Below, in pieces: positions 15,992-24,583 of a DNA stretch of 64,000 bases. Position numbers and translations under genes: made by a program. Position 1 is the stretch's first letter, and every line of letters begins with the position of its first letter. Source of the stretch: Paraburkholderia caribensis (GTDB taxonomy: Bacteria > Pseudomonadota > Gammaproteobacteria > Burkholderiales > Burkholderiaceae); contig NZ_CP026101.1 in the NCBI RefSeq assembly GCF_002902945.1, positions 372,001 through 436,000 on the forward strand. The letters run 5' to 3'. The notes under the pieces are model-generated. The model was not told where the DNA came from, searched no databases, and worked only from the letters and a program-made list of their open reading frames with translations.

Positions 15992-16021
15992 AAGATAAGC
16001 GAGGCGGCGGGGGGCTGTCAA
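15992..16021 (-). promoter_or_regulatory. leuA promoter
   Basis: On the minus strand TTGACA (16016..16021), 18 bases, then TATCTT (15992..15997); a 17-base reading gives TTATCT. Start point near 15985, at the leader-peptide ATG. Nothing else is visible between it and 16088. Confidence 0.65.
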
Positions 16022-16088
16022 CCCGCCATTCGCTGCGAGGCGTTCCCGAGAGCGGTCGCCGAGGCCATCAGGGAAGGTGTAGCCCTTG

Positions 16089-17057
16089 TCAGGCGGCCTT
16101 CTGCGCGATCTCGACGATCAGTTCGACTTGGCGTGTGATGGCAGCCGGGACGGGCGCTTCGCCCGCCAGCGCCGCTGCGATCCACGCGGCCGTGGTCGGC
16201 GCGTCGCGGCCTTCCGGCAACGCGACCTCAGGCGCATCCGCCGATGAGCGCTCGGCCGAGACGCGTGTCTCGCAGATGCCGTCATGCAGCCAGTCGATCT
16301 GCACCTGGCGGCGTGTATCGGCGACGGCTTCGCCTTCGGTGCCGCGCGCGAGCAATGCGCCGCCCACCGCCATGTCGGGATGCGAGACGAACAGCTGTGT
16401 CAGGCTCTCGCGATACGGCGGGTGCGTGTAGTTCACGAGCCGCAGGCCCGCCGGCGCGAAGGGCTGAAGAATCTTCACGAGCGTGTGGGTCGAATTGCGC
16501 ACGCCCATCCGCCGACGCAGCGACAGCAGCCGCGCCAGCTTCGGCGCGAGTGTGTCGATGGGGGCGAATGCGATCCGCTGGTTCGCCAGACTCGTTTCGA
16601 TATCCGCATGCGTCTGGGCGGGTGCGAGGTTCAGATGCGCAAAGATTTCGGCGCTCGTCACGCGGCCGGGGTCCTCCGTCACGCCATGCACCAGCACGGG
16701 CACGCCCTCGCGCGCGAGCAGCAATGCCAGCAGCGGCACGAGATTCGGCTGTTTGCGCGCGCCGTTGTAGCTCGGGATCGACACGGCCTGATACGCGCCG
16801 TGCTTCACGTTGACGGGCGCAAACGAAGCGTGGGCGGCCGCGAGCATGGCGGCCAGTTCGTCGGCGGATTCGCCTTTCACACGGTACGCCAACAGGATCG
16901 CGCCCAGTTCCAGGTCGCCGACGCGGCCGTCGAGCATCGCCGTGTAGAGCGCGAGCGTGTCCTCCGGCGTCAGCGCACGCGCGCCGTTGGGGCCGCGGCC
17001 GATTTCCTTGATGAATCGGGCGCAGGGCAATGGTGTGGTGTCGGTGAGATCGGTCAT
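16089..17057 (-). CDS. ybiB: YbiB/TrpD2-family DNA-binding protein
   Basis: A 322-residue protein related to anthranilate phosphoribosyltransferase (TrpD) but of the YbiB/TrpD2 branch. The opening FIKEIGRGPNGARALTPEDT and DLELGAILLAYRVKGES match it. YbiB of E. coli binds nucleic acid without sequence preference and is under LexA control; its cellular role is not settled. The typical glycine-rich PRPP site of TrpD is not obvious here. Start: ATG 17057 fits family length; a GTG at 17102 would add 15 residues and has no ribosome site. The gene stands alone between leuA and the FAH-family gene. Confidence 0.75.
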   Translation of the reverse strand: MTDLTDTTPLPCARFIKEIGRGPNGARALTPEDTLALYTAMLDGRVGDLELGAILLAYRVKGESADELAAMLAAAHASFAPVNVKHGAYQAVSIPSYNGARKQPNLVPLLALLLAREGVPVLVHGVTEDPGRVTSAEIFAHLNLAPAQTHADIETSLANQRIAFAPIDTLAPKLARLLSLRRRMGVRNSTHTLVKILQPFAPAGLRLVNYTHPPYRESLTQLFVSHPDMAVGGALLARGTEGEAVADTRRQVQIDWLHDGICETRVSAERSSADAPEVALPEGRDAPTTAAWIAAALAGEAPVPAAITRQVELIVEIAQKAA

Positions 17058-17322
17058 CGGGCAAATCAGAATGTGGGGACGGCGGGCAACGACGCTTTGC
17101 ACGCGCCGCGAGCGGTGCTACCGGGCGCTACGTTTTCCTTTCGAGTATCGCACGCCGGGTGCGCCTGCAGAATGCGAGCAAATTCATCGCCTGCCACGAA
17201 CCTTACGGGACGGCTTCAGCGCGCGCCACCTGGCCGTTCGGCCAGGCTACGCGGGAAACGGCGGCGCGCTACACTCATTGCTTCGCCGCATCGGAGCGGC
17301 CCAACAAAAGACGGAGAATGGA

Positions 17323-18021
17323 ATGGGTTACGTGTTTGCGCCAGCGCCGGTGACGGCAGTGCCGGTCATCGGATCGGACGATCAATTCGCAGTGCGCCGC
17401 ATTTACTGCGTCGGTCGCAATTACGAGGCGCACGCGCGCGAAATGGGCCACGATCCCGACCGCGAACCGCCGTTCTTCTTCGCCAAGCCTGCCGACGCCG
17501 TGCTGTATGTCGCGCCGGGCGCAACGGGCGAATTTCCCTATCCGGCGCAGTCGAAGAACGTGCACTTCGAAATGGAACTCGTTGCGGCAATCGGCAAGGC
17601 AGGCAAGAACATCTCGGCGGACAGCGCGCTCGATCACGTCTACGGCTACGCGCTCGGTCTCGACATGACGCGCCGCGACCTGCAGGCGGAAGCGAAGAAG
17701 CTGGGCCGTCCGTGGGACACCGCAAAGGGCTTCGACCATTCGGCGCCGCTCGGCCCGATCCATCCCGTTTCGAAAGTCGGTCACGTCGGCAAGGGCGCGA
17801 TCTGGCTGTCCGTCAACGGCGAGGAAAAGCAGCGTTCGGACGTGTCGCAACTGATCTGGTCCGTCGCCGAGACGATCGCGTATCTGTCGACGCTGTTCGA
17901 ACTGCAACCGGGCGATCTGATTTTCACGGGCACACCGGAAGGCGTCGGCGCGATCGTGCAGGGCGATCTGATGAAGGGCGGCGTGGACGGGTTGGGCGAG
18001 TTCAGCGTGCGCGTCGTCTGA
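17323..18021 (+). CDS. Fumarylacetoacetate hydrolase-family protein
   Basis: A 232-residue protein of the short FAH family. YCVGRNYEAHAREMG opens the conserved domain. The metal-binding acids Glu83 and Glu85 (HFEMEL) and Asp114 (LGLDMTRRD) are present, as is IFTGTPEGVG. Such enzymes cleave C-C bonds of acylpyruvates or fumarylpyruvate/fumarylacetoacetate with a divalent metal. The next gene, 34 bp on, is a maleylacetoacetate or maleylpyruvate isomerase. Together they would take a ring-cleavage product through cis-trans isomerisation and hydrolysis. Substrate cannot be fixed from sequence. ATG 17323 follows ACGGAG by six bases. Confidence 0.85.
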   Translation: MGYVFAPAPVTAVPVIGSDDQFAVRRIYCVGRNYEAHAREMGHDPDREPPFFFAKPADAVLYVAPGATGEFPYPAQSKNVHFEMELVAAIGKAGKNISADSALDHVYGYALGLDMTRRDLQAEAKKLGRPWDTAKGFDHSAPLGPIHPVSKVGHVGKGAIWLSVNGEEKQRSDVSQLIWSVAETIAYLSTLFELQPGDLIFTGTPEGVGAIVQGDLMKGGVDGLGEFSVRVV

Positions 18022-18055
18022 GCTCGACAACGCCATTCAGGGGGAGCACAACACA

Positions 18056-18700
18056 ATGAAGCTGTACAGCTACTTTCGCAGTTCGGCGTCGTATCGCGTG
18101 CGCATCGCGCTGAACCTGAAGAACCTGCCTTACGAGTACCAGCCCGTGCATCTGTTGCGCGACGGCGGCGAGCAGTTCAAGCCCGAGTACCGCGCGCTCA
18201 ATCACGATGCCGTCGTTCCCACGCTGGTGGACGGCGACCATGTGATCACGCAGTCGCTGGCGATCGTCGAATATCTCGACGAGACGCATCCCGAGCCGCC
18301 CCTGCTGCCGTCGAAGCCTATTGATCGCGCGTATGTCCGCTCGATCGTTCAGCAGCTCGCATGCGAGATTCATCCGTTGAACAATCTGCGCGTGCTGAAG
18401 TACCTGAAGCGCACCGTGGGCGTGAACGACGAGGTGAAGGACGCGTGGTATCACCACTGGATCAGCTCGGGCTTTGCCGCGCTCGAAGAATATCTGGTCG
18501 CGGACGGCCGTGCGGGCAAGCTGTGTTTCGGCGACACGCCTACCATCGCCGATATCTGCCTCGTGCCGCAGGTGTTCAACGCGAGCCGGTTCAATGTCGA
18601 TATGAGCCCGTATCCGACCATCCGGCGCATGTGCGAGCATGCGAACACGCTCGACGCGTTCGCGCGCGCGGAACCCAGCGTGCAGCCGGATGCCGAATGA
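18056..18700 (+). CDS. maiA: Maleylacetoacetate isomerase (zeta-class glutathione S-transferase)
   Basis: A 214-residue GST-fold enzyme. The active-site signature SSASYRVRIALNLK (residues 9-22) corresponds to the zeta-class SSCSWRVRIAL motif; the Cys of that motif is Ala here, as in some bacterial members. ITQSLAIVEYLDE is the glutathione-binding segment. It isomerises maleylacetoacetate or maleylpyruvate to the fumaryl form, using glutathione as cofactor. It shares a transcript with the upstream FAH-family hydrolase and is followed by a strong terminator. Confidence 0.88.
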   Translation: MKLYSYFRSSASYRVRIALNLKNLPYEYQPVHLLRDGGEQFKPEYRALNHDAVVPTLVDGDHVITQSLAIVEYLDETHPEPPLLPSKPIDRAYVRSIVQQLACEIHPLNNLRVLKYLKRTVGVNDEVKDAWYHHWISSGFAALEEYLVADGRAGKLCFGDTPTIADICLVPQVFNASRFNVDMSPYPTIRRMCEHANTLDAFARAEPSVQPDAE

Positions 18701-18718
18701 AGCGCTGAGGCAATGAAG

Positions 18719-18750
18719 AAAGGGCGTCATGCGAATGCATGACGCCCTTT
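18719..18750. terminator. Bidirectional terminator between maiA and ftsY
   Basis: A perfect 14-bp stem (AAAGGGCGTCATGC and its complement) with loop GAAT, A-run on the left and T-run on the right. It can end both convergent transcripts. Confidence 0.9.
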
Positions 18751-18787
18751 ATATTTCAATCGCTGCCAGCTTCAGAAGACCACGACA

Positions 18788-19948
18788 TCAACCCAGCAGC
18801 GCATCCGAAAACTCTTCGGCGCTGAACGGCTGAAGATCTTCGACCTTTTCACCGACGCCGATAAAGTACACAGGCACAGGGCGTTGCCGCGCGATCGCCG
18901 CGAGAATGCCGCCCTTCGCCGTGCCGTCGAGCTTCGTCACGATCAGGCCCGTCAGACCGAGCGCATCGTCGAAAGCCTTCACCTGGGCGAGTGCGTTCTG
19001 ACCGGTGTTGGCGTCAATGACAAGCAGCACCTCGTGCGGCGCGCCGTCCATCGCTTTGCCGACTACGCGCTTCACCTTGCGCAGTTCTTCCATCAGATGA
19101 AGCTGCGTCGGCAGACGGCCGGCCGTGTCCGCCATCACCACGTTGATCTTGCGGGCGCGCGCGGCGCCGACGGCATCGAAAATCACCGCAGCGGGGTCGC
19201 CGCTTTCCTGCTGAACGACCGTCACGTTGTTGCGCTGGCCCCAGATCGCGAGCTGTTCGCGCGCGGCGGCGCGGAACGTGTCGCCCGCGGCGAGCAGCAC
19301 CGACTGGTTGAAGTGCTGCATATGCTTCGCGAGCTTGCCGATGCTCGTCGTTTTGCCTGCGCCGTTGACGCCCGCGATCATCATCACGGTCGGCTGGTAA
19401 TGGCCGAGCGTCAGCGATTTTTCCAGTGGTTTGAGCAACTCGACCAGCAGCGTGCGTAGCGCGCCCTTGACCTGCTGCGGATCGGTGAGTCGCTCCGCGC
19501 GCACTTTCTCGCGCAGTGCTTCGAGCAGAAACTCAGTCGCGTCGACGCCAGCGTCGGACATCAGCAGCGCCGTTTCGAGTTCTTCATACAGGTCTTCGTC
19601 GATCTTCGCGCCGACGAAGATCCCGGTGATGCTCGAACTGGTCTTCGACAGGCCGCTGCGAAGGCGCGTGAGCCACGAGCGCTTTTCGGCCGCTTCGGGC
19701 ACGGGCGGCGGGATGATTTCCGCGGCTTCGTCGTCCGCATCTTCGAAGTCGGCGGCGTCGGGGACGTAATCGGGATCGAATTCAGGCGCATCGGCCGAGT
19801 CCGGGACGGCTTGCGAACGCGCGGCGGCGGGCGCTTCCGGCGCAGCCCCGTCCTGCATGTCGACGTCGGCGCCGGAATCGGCGTGCGGCGCTTCAGGCGT
19901 GTCGTCGGGCGCCTTGGAACCCTTGAATCGTTTGAAAAAGCTGAACAT
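18788..19948 (-). CDS. ftsY: Signal recognition particle receptor FtsY
   Basis: A 386-residue SRP GTPase that docks ribosome-SRP complexes at the inner membrane. An acidic, low-complexity A domain (residues 1-95) precedes the N domain and the G domain. G-domain motifs are GVNGAGKTTSIGKLA, GDTFRAAAREQL, DTAGR and TKLDG. The MFSFFKRFK start is typical of betaproteobacterial FtsY and may contact the membrane. The frame runs open upstream to 20212, but those residues are unlike FtsY, so 19948 is taken as the start. It is divergent from rsmD. Confidence 0.96.
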   Translation of the reverse strand: MFSFFKRFKGSKAPDDTPEAPHADSGADVDMQDGAAPEAPAAARSQAVPDSADAPEFDPDYVPDAADFEDADDEAAEIIPPPVPEAAEKRSWLTRLRSGLSKTSSSITGIFVGAKIDEDLYEELETALLMSDAGVDATEFLLEALREKVRAERLTDPQQVKGALRTLLVELLKPLEKSLTLGHYQPTVMMIAGVNGAGKTTSIGKLAKHMQHFNQSVLLAAGDTFRAAAREQLAIWGQRNNVTVVQQESGDPAAVIFDAVGAARARKINVVMADTAGRLPTQLHLMEELRKVKRVVGKAMDGAPHEVLLVIDANTGQNALAQVKAFDDALGLTGLIVTKLDGTAKGGILAAIARQRPVPVYFIGVGEKVEDLQPFSAEEFSDALLG

Positions 19949-20249
19949 GGTCTGGACTGGAGTGAGATTGCGCCGGATTCCTGCTTTGGCCCGGCGACGC
20001 GTGGCGACGAACGGCGCGAGCCACGCGACAGTTCGGCGGCGTCCGCATGGCAGCGAATGATGCGAAGCGCTGGAAGCCGCATATTTTATCAGGCGCGTCA
20101 GGCCGCGTCGTGAGCGCCGGCACGCGTGCACCGCCGTAGTGAACTTTGACGAAGGCGACTGCGCGCGCGTGTGGTAACGTTGGCGCTCCGGCCCGCGGAT
20201 CAAGGTTTTCATCGACGATCGGCGGGCGCACGCTCAACACACGAACCGT

Positions 20250-20876
20250 ATGTCCCGTACTTCCCCCTCACGCGCAAAAACCGGTGCGAAAAGCGCGCCT
20301 TCCGGCCGTGGCCAGCCACACGCTATCCGCATTATCGGCGGCGACTGGAAGCGTACGCCGCTGCCCGTGATCGACCTCGACGGTCTGCGGCCCACTCCCG
20401 ACCGTGTCCGCGAAACGCTGTTCAACTGGCTCGGGCAGCGGCTCGACGGCCAGCGCTGTCTCGATCTGTTCGCCGGCAGCGGCGCGCTCGGCTTCGAGGC
20501 CGCGTCGCGCGGGGCGGCGCGCGTGCTGATGGTCGAGCGCAACGCGCGCGCGGCGGCGCAACTGCGGGCGAATCAGGCCAAACTGGCAGCAGGCGCAATC
20601 GAAATCGCCGAAGCCGACGGGTTGCGTCTTGCCGCGAGCCTCGCGCCCGGCTCGTTCGACGTCGTGTTCCTCGATCCGCCGTTCGGCGAAGATCTGCTCG
20701 ACCGCGCGCTCGAACTCGCCGCGCCTCTGATCAGCGCGGATGGCTTCCTGTATGTCGAATCTGGAGACTCGCTCGATGCCGCCGGACATGCGGCGCTCGA
20801 AGGCTGGACCGTGGTGCGGCAGGGCAAGGCAGGCGCCGTCCACTATCATTTGCTGCAGCGCGAAAATGAGGAATAA
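20250..20876 (+). CDS. rsmD: 16S rRNA (guanine-966 N2)-methyltransferase
   Basis: A 208-residue SAM-dependent methyltransferase that modifies G966 of 16S rRNA in the small subunit. After a basic tail (residues 1-25), IRIIGGDWKRTPL and RPTPDRVRETLFNWL are RsmD hallmarks. DLFAGSGALGFEA is the SAM-binding motif and FLDPPF the catalytic D/N-PP-F/Y motif. It is divergent from ftsY and sits 117 bp before coaD, the same order as in many proteobacteria. Confidence 0.94.
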   Translation: MSRTSPSRAKTGAKSAPSGRGQPHAIRIIGGDWKRTPLPVIDLDGLRPTPDRVRETLFNWLGQRLDGQRCLDLFAGSGALGFEAASRGAARVLMVERNARAAAQLRANQAKLAAGAIEIAEADGLRLAASLAPGSFDVVFLDPPFGEDLLDRALELAAPLISADGFLYVESGDSLDAAGHAALEGWTVVRQGKAGAVHYHLLQRENEE

Positions 20877-20993
20877 TGCGCGTTCCATAACAAGCGCCGG
20901 GCGGCTTGCCGTTACGCGCGCGGTGTCGTCGTCAGACGAGCCCTGCGGGGCGTGTTCCGGCACGCCTTCTAGTCTGTAGAGAGGAGAAATCCC

Positions 20994-21500
20994 ATGGTTG
21001 TCGCCGTGTATCCGGGTACGTTCGATCCGCTCACGCGCGGTCACGAAGACCTCGTGCGTCGTGCATCGAGCATTTTCGACACGCTGGTGGTCGGCGTGGC
21101 GGACAGCCGCAACAAGCGGCCCTTCTTTACACTCGAAGAGCGGCTCGAGATTGCGAACGAAGTGCTAGGCCACTATCCGAACGTTCAGGTGATGAGCTTC
21201 AAGGGGCTATTGAAGGATTTCGTTCGCGTCAACAATGCGCGCGTGATCGTGCGCGGGCTGCGCGCCGTGTCGGACTTTGAGTACGAGTTTCAGATGGCGG
21301 GCATGAACCGCTATCTGCTGCCGGACGTCGAGACCATGTTCATGACGCCGTCCGATCAGTACCAGTTCATCTCGGGCACGATCGTCCGCGAAATCGCCCA
21401 ACTGGGCGGGGATGTGAGCAAGTTCGTGTTCCCGTCCGTGGAAAAGCGGCTGCAGGACAAGGTTGCCGTGCTCGAAGAGGCGCGCGCCGCCAAGCCGTGA
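20994..21500 (+). CDS. coaD: Pantetheine-phosphate adenylyltransferase
   Basis: A 168-residue nucleotidyltransferase for the fourth step of coenzyme A synthesis, joining 4'-phosphopantetheine to ATP to give dephospho-CoA. YPGTFDPLTRGHEDL carries the T/HxGH ATP motif, and QFISGTIVREIAQLGG is the second conserved segment. Length is typical (about 160). A GAGGAG ribosome site lies just before the ATG. Probably co-transcribed with rsmD and perhaps the ferredoxin gene downstream. Confidence 0.96.
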   Translation: MVVAVYPGTFDPLTRGHEDLVRRASSIFDTLVVGVADSRNKRPFFTLEERLEIANEVLGHYPNVQVMSFKGLLKDFVRVNNARVIVRGLRAVSDFEYEFQMAGMNRYLLPDVETMFMTPSDQYQFISGTIVREIAQLGGDVSKFVFPSVEKRLQDKVAVLEEARAAKP

Positions 21501-21646
21501 TCCTTGCGCGCCTGACAGAACGCAACGCACGCGTTGTCCGCGATAACCGGACGCTCAGCGTGGTCTGTTCGTCAGGCGTAAAATTGCGGATTACGGATCG
21601 TTAGCCGGCATGTGGAGCATGCGTGCCGGCATGAAGTGAGAACAGC

Positions 21647-21904
21647 ATGGCCCTGATGATTACCGACGAGTGCATCAATTGCGACGTTTGCGAGCCCGAG
21701 TGCCCGAACGACGCGATTTCGATGGGCCCGGAAATCTATGTGATCGACCCGAAGAAGTGCACCGAATGCGTTGGCCATTTCGATGAGCCGCAATGCGTGC
21801 AGGTATGTCCCGTCGAATGTATTCCGCGCAATCCGGAGCATCTGGAGACGCAGGACCAGTTGATGGAGAAGTACAACGGGCTGCAAGCCGCGAAGAACGC
21901 CTGA
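21647..21904 (+). CDS. YfhL-family 2[4Fe-4S] ferredoxin
   Basis: An 85-residue electron carrier. Two cysteine clusters are visible: CINCDVCEPECP near the N-terminus, and C-x2-C-x8-C-x3-CP further on, with an insertion characteristic of the YfhL/Alvin-type ferredoxins. These carry two low-potential cubane clusters. The partner is unknown; in many betaproteobacteria the gene follows coaD, as here. A strong terminator follows. Confidence 0.9.
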   Translation: MALMITDECINCDVCEPECPNDAISMGPEIYVIDPKKCTECVGHFDEPQCVQVCPVECIPRNPEHLETQDQLMEKYNGLQAAKNA

Positions 21905-21938
21905 TTCATCCGGAGGCGCATCTGGAAGCATCTGGAAG

Positions 21939-21970
21939 CGGCGCGCTGTCTAACAGCGCGCCGTTGTTTT
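21939..21970 (+). terminator. Terminator after the ferredoxin gene
   Basis: 10-bp stem CGGCGCGCTG / CAGCGCGCCG, loop TCTAA, followed by TTGTTTT. Confidence 0.88.
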
Positions 21971-21982
21971 GTCGGCGGCGCC

Positions 21983-23062
21983 TTAGCCGACGTACCCGCC
22001 CAAAATATTCTTCAACGCATCCAGCAGCGTGTCGCACTCGGCGTCGGTGCCGATCGAGATGCGCAGATGCTGATCGATGCGCGGCAGCTTGAAATGCCGC
22101 ACGAAGATTTCCTTTTCCCTGAGTTGTGCCGCCAGCGTCGCGGCGTCATAGCCCTCGTGACGCGCGAACACGAAATTCGCCGACGACGGCACGACTTCGA
22201 AACCCAGCGCCGTCAATTGCGCCGTCAGCCGTTCGCGGCTCGCGATGACCTTTTCGGTGGACTCGCGGAACCACGCGTCGTCCTGGTATGCCGCGGTCGC
22301 GGCGGCCTGCGCGAGACGGTCTAGCGGATACGAATTGAAGCTGTCCTTCACGCGGTTCAACGCATCGATCAACGCAGCATCGCCGAACGCGACGCCCACG
22401 CGCATTCCCGCAAGCGAGCGCGACTTCGACGTCGTATGCACGACGAGAAGATTCGGATACTTGCCGATCAGCGATACCGCAGATTGCGCGCCGAAGTCCA
22501 CATATGCTTCGTCGATAACGACGACAGAACTAGGACTCGATGCGACAAGCCGTTCTATGTCCGAAAGCGGCAGCGCATGGCCAGTCGGCGCATTCGGATT
22601 CGGAAAGAGAATGCCGCCATTCGGTTGCGTGTAGTCGTCGATACGGATCTGAAAGGCATCGTCGAGCGGAATCGTCCGGTACGCGACGTCGTAGAGACGC
22701 GCGTAGGTCGGATAGAAGCTGTATGTGACGTCGGGAAAGAGAATCGGCGTGTCGTGCTTCAGAAGCGCCTGAAACACCGTGGCGAGCACTTCATCCGAAC
22801 CGTTGCCCGCAAACACCTGATCCACCTTGATCCCGTGATGCGCGGCGACAGTCTCGCGCAATACGCGCGCCGTCGGATCGGGATAGCGGCGCAGCGACTC
22901 GGCGGACTCGCCAAGCTCGTTGCGAATCGCGCTCACCACGGCGGGCGAGGGCGGATACGGATTCTCGTTGGTGTTCAGCTTCACGGGATGCGCGAGCGCG
23001 GGCTGCTCGCCCGGCACGTACGGCGTCAAGCGATGAACGATATCGCTCCAGTAGCGGCTCAA
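21983..23062 (-). CDS. hisC: Histidinol-phosphate aminotransferase (stand-alone copy)
   Basis: A 359-residue PLP-dependent class I/II aminotransferase acting in histidine synthesis. KLNTNENPYPPSP is the HisC N-terminal signature, VVVIDEAYVDFG holds the PLP-contacting Asp and Tyr, and HTTSKSRSLAGMRVG holds the PLP lysine. It lies next to pth, not in a his operon; Burkholderiales commonly carry more than one hisC, and extra copies may act on aromatic substrates. It is 34 bp downstream of pth on the same strand. Confidence 0.92.
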   Translation of the reverse strand: MSRYWSDIVHRLTPYVPGEQPALAHPVKLNTNENPYPPSPAVVSAIRNELGESAESLRRYPDPTARVLRETVAAHHGIKVDQVFAGNGSDEVLATVFQALLKHDTPILFPDVTYSFYPTYARLYDVAYRTIPLDDAFQIRIDDYTQPNGGILFPNPNAPTGHALPLSDIERLVASSPSSVVVIDEAYVDFGAQSAVSLIGKYPNLLVVHTTSKSRSLAGMRVGVAFGDAALIDALNRVKDSFNSYPLDRLAQAAATAAYQDDAWFRESTEKVIASRERLTAQLTALGFEVVPSSANFVFARHEGYDAATLAAQLREKEIFVRHFKLPRIDQHLRISIGTDAECDTLLDALKNILGGYVG

Positions 23063-23096
23063 GTTCTGCTCCTCTGTTATCCGTGGCGGCAGGCAG

Positions 23097-23699
23097 TCAC
23101 GAATTGCGATGCAACTGCATCATTGCGCGTTCGAGTTCGCCCTTGACGACGGTCGGCATCACCGCGAGCGCGCGTTCGATCGACGCGTCGATCACGTCCT
23201 GCTCCTCCCTGCGCGGCGGCTTCAGCACGAAGTTCGCGACGTCGGGCTTCGCGCCCGCACGTGCGCTCTCGGGAATCAGGTCGCGCGGATGACCGATGCC
23301 GATGCGCAAGCGCCAGTACTGCTGGGTCGACAGATGCGCGGAGATGTCCTTCAGGCCATTGTGTCCGCCGCTGCCGCCGCCAAGCTTGAGCTTCACGGTG
23401 CCGGGCGGCAGATCGAGTTCGTCATGCGCGACGAGAATCTGATCCGGCAGGATCTTGAAGAAATGCGCGAGCGCGACGACCGATTGACCCGAGCGGTTCA
23501 TGTACGTCTGCGGCTCCAGCAGATGCACTTCCTCGCCATACAGGCGCGCTTTCGCATAGAAGCCGTGAAAGCGCCGCTCGTCGCGCAACGTCGCGCCGGC
23601 TTCGCGCGCCAGTTGGTCGACGAGCCAGAAGCCGGCGTTGTGCCGCGTCGCGGTGTATTCAGCGCCCGGATTGCCGAGCCCGACGATCAGCTTGATCAT
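23097..23699 (-). CDS. pth: Peptidyl-tRNA hydrolase
   Basis: A 200-residue esterase that recycles peptidyl-tRNAs dropped by ribosomes. The catalytic and binding residues are in place: Asn10 (GLGNPG), His20 (TRHNAGFW), Asn in TYMNRSGQ and Asp in AHDELDLPPG. The start at 23699 (MIKLIVGLG) matches the family. It follows rplY, with a terminator between, in the prs-rplY-pth order usual in proteobacteria. Confidence 0.96.
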   Translation of the reverse strand: MIKLIVGLGNPGAEYTATRHNAGFWLVDQLAREAGATLRDERRFHGFYAKARLYGEEVHLLEPQTYMNRSGQSVVALAHFFKILPDQILVAHDELDLPPGTVKLKLGGGSGGHNGLKDISAHLSTQQYWRLRIGIGHPRDLIPESARAGAKPDVANFVLKPPRREEQDVIDASIERALAVMPTVVKGELERAMMQLHRNS

Positions 23700-23743
23700 G
23701 TTCAAGTGGGCCGCGCGGCGTGCCACGCAGCCTGAAAAAACCG

Positions 23744-23777
23744 AAAAAAAACCCGCCGGGGCGAACCGCGGCGGGTT
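23744..23777 (-). terminator. rplY terminator
   Basis: 9-bp stem AACCCGCCG / CGGCGGGTT; on the minus strand it runs into eight T residues. Confidence 0.88.
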
Positions 23778-23819
23778 ACGTCGACCGTTCCATTGAAACG
23801 GATCGAGAGGATAGCGGCC

Positions 23820-24443
23820 TTATTCAGCTGCCGGCTTTTCGCCTTCAGCCGACGCTTCTTCCGACTGTGCACCAGCGGGAACCGGCGCCGAAACGATCAC
23901 CGGGTTTTCTGCAACGAGGTGCGCAACCAGTGCGACGCCAGCCGGCAGAACGATGTCCGTTGCATGCAGCGATTGACCCGCTTCGATCTTCACCAGATCG
24001 ACTTCGATGAACTCCGGCAGAGCGCCCGGCAGACATTCGATTTCGATTTCGTTGATGACGTGCGAGATGATCGCGCCGCCCAGCTTCACAGCCGGGTTGC
24101 TTTCCTGATTCATGAAGTGCAGCGGCACCTTCGTGTGCAGCTTCTTCTTCGCGTCGACGCGCTGGAAGTCCACGTGCAGGATGATCTGACGGAACGGGTG
24201 GTATTGCACGTCGCGCAGCAGAACCTGTTGCGACTTGCCTGCCACTTCCAGGTCGAGGATCGACGAGTGGAATGCTTCTTTCTTCAGAGCGTGCCACAGC
24301 GCGTTGTGATCGAGTTCGATCAGTTGCGGTTCGCCAGCGCCGTACACGATGCCCGGGGCCTTGCCCGAGTTACGCAGGCGGCGGCTCGCACCCGTACCTT
24401 GCAAATTACGCTCGAAAGCGACTACTTTCATTTGAATCTCCAT
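23820..24443 (-). CDS. rplY: 50S ribosomal protein L25, long (Ctc/TL5) form
   Basis: A 207-residue 5S rRNA-binding protein. Residues 1-95 are the L25 domain (RNSGKAPGIVYGAGEPQ), and residues about 100-185 are the extra C-terminal TL5 beta-domain found in the Ctc form, absent from the 94-residue E. coli L25. An Ala/Glu-rich tail ends the protein. It sits between prs and pth, and terminators on both sides suggest it is mostly transcribed alone. Confidence 0.95.
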   Translation of the reverse strand: MEIQMKVVAFERNLQGTGASRRLRNSGKAPGIVYGAGEPQLIELDHNALWHALKKEAFHSSILDLEVAGKSQQVLLRDVQYHPFRQIILHVDFQRVDAKKKLHTKVPLHFMNQESNPAVKLGGAIISHVINEIEIECLPGALPEFIEVDLVKIEAGQSLHATDIVLPAGVALVAHLVAENPVIVSAPVPAGAQSEEASAEGEKPAAE

Positions 24444-24543
24444 TATCTGCCCGCGACCAGGCAGTAAAACGGGCCTTGCTACCCGTGACGGGCTGAAGAC
24501 CCAGACAAACCGGCATGAACCTTCGTTCGTTCACGCCAAATGC

Positions 24544-24569
24544 AAAAACGCCGCATTCGTCATGCGGCG
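24544..24569 (-). terminator. prs terminator
   Basis: 8-bp stem CGCCGCAT / ATGCGGCG with 5-base loop; on the minus strand five T residues follow. Confidence 0.85.
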
Positions 24570-24583
24570 CCTTCGCGAATACT

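Noticed and set aside
17229..17246. Hairpin CCTGGCC-GTTC-GGCCAGG upstream of the FAH-family gene
   Set aside because: A 7-bp stem without T-run or repeat copies in view; not enough to assign a role.
21923..21940. Short tandem repeat of CATCTGGAAG after the ferredoxin gene
   Set aside because: Only two partial copies, next to a terminator; probably incidental.
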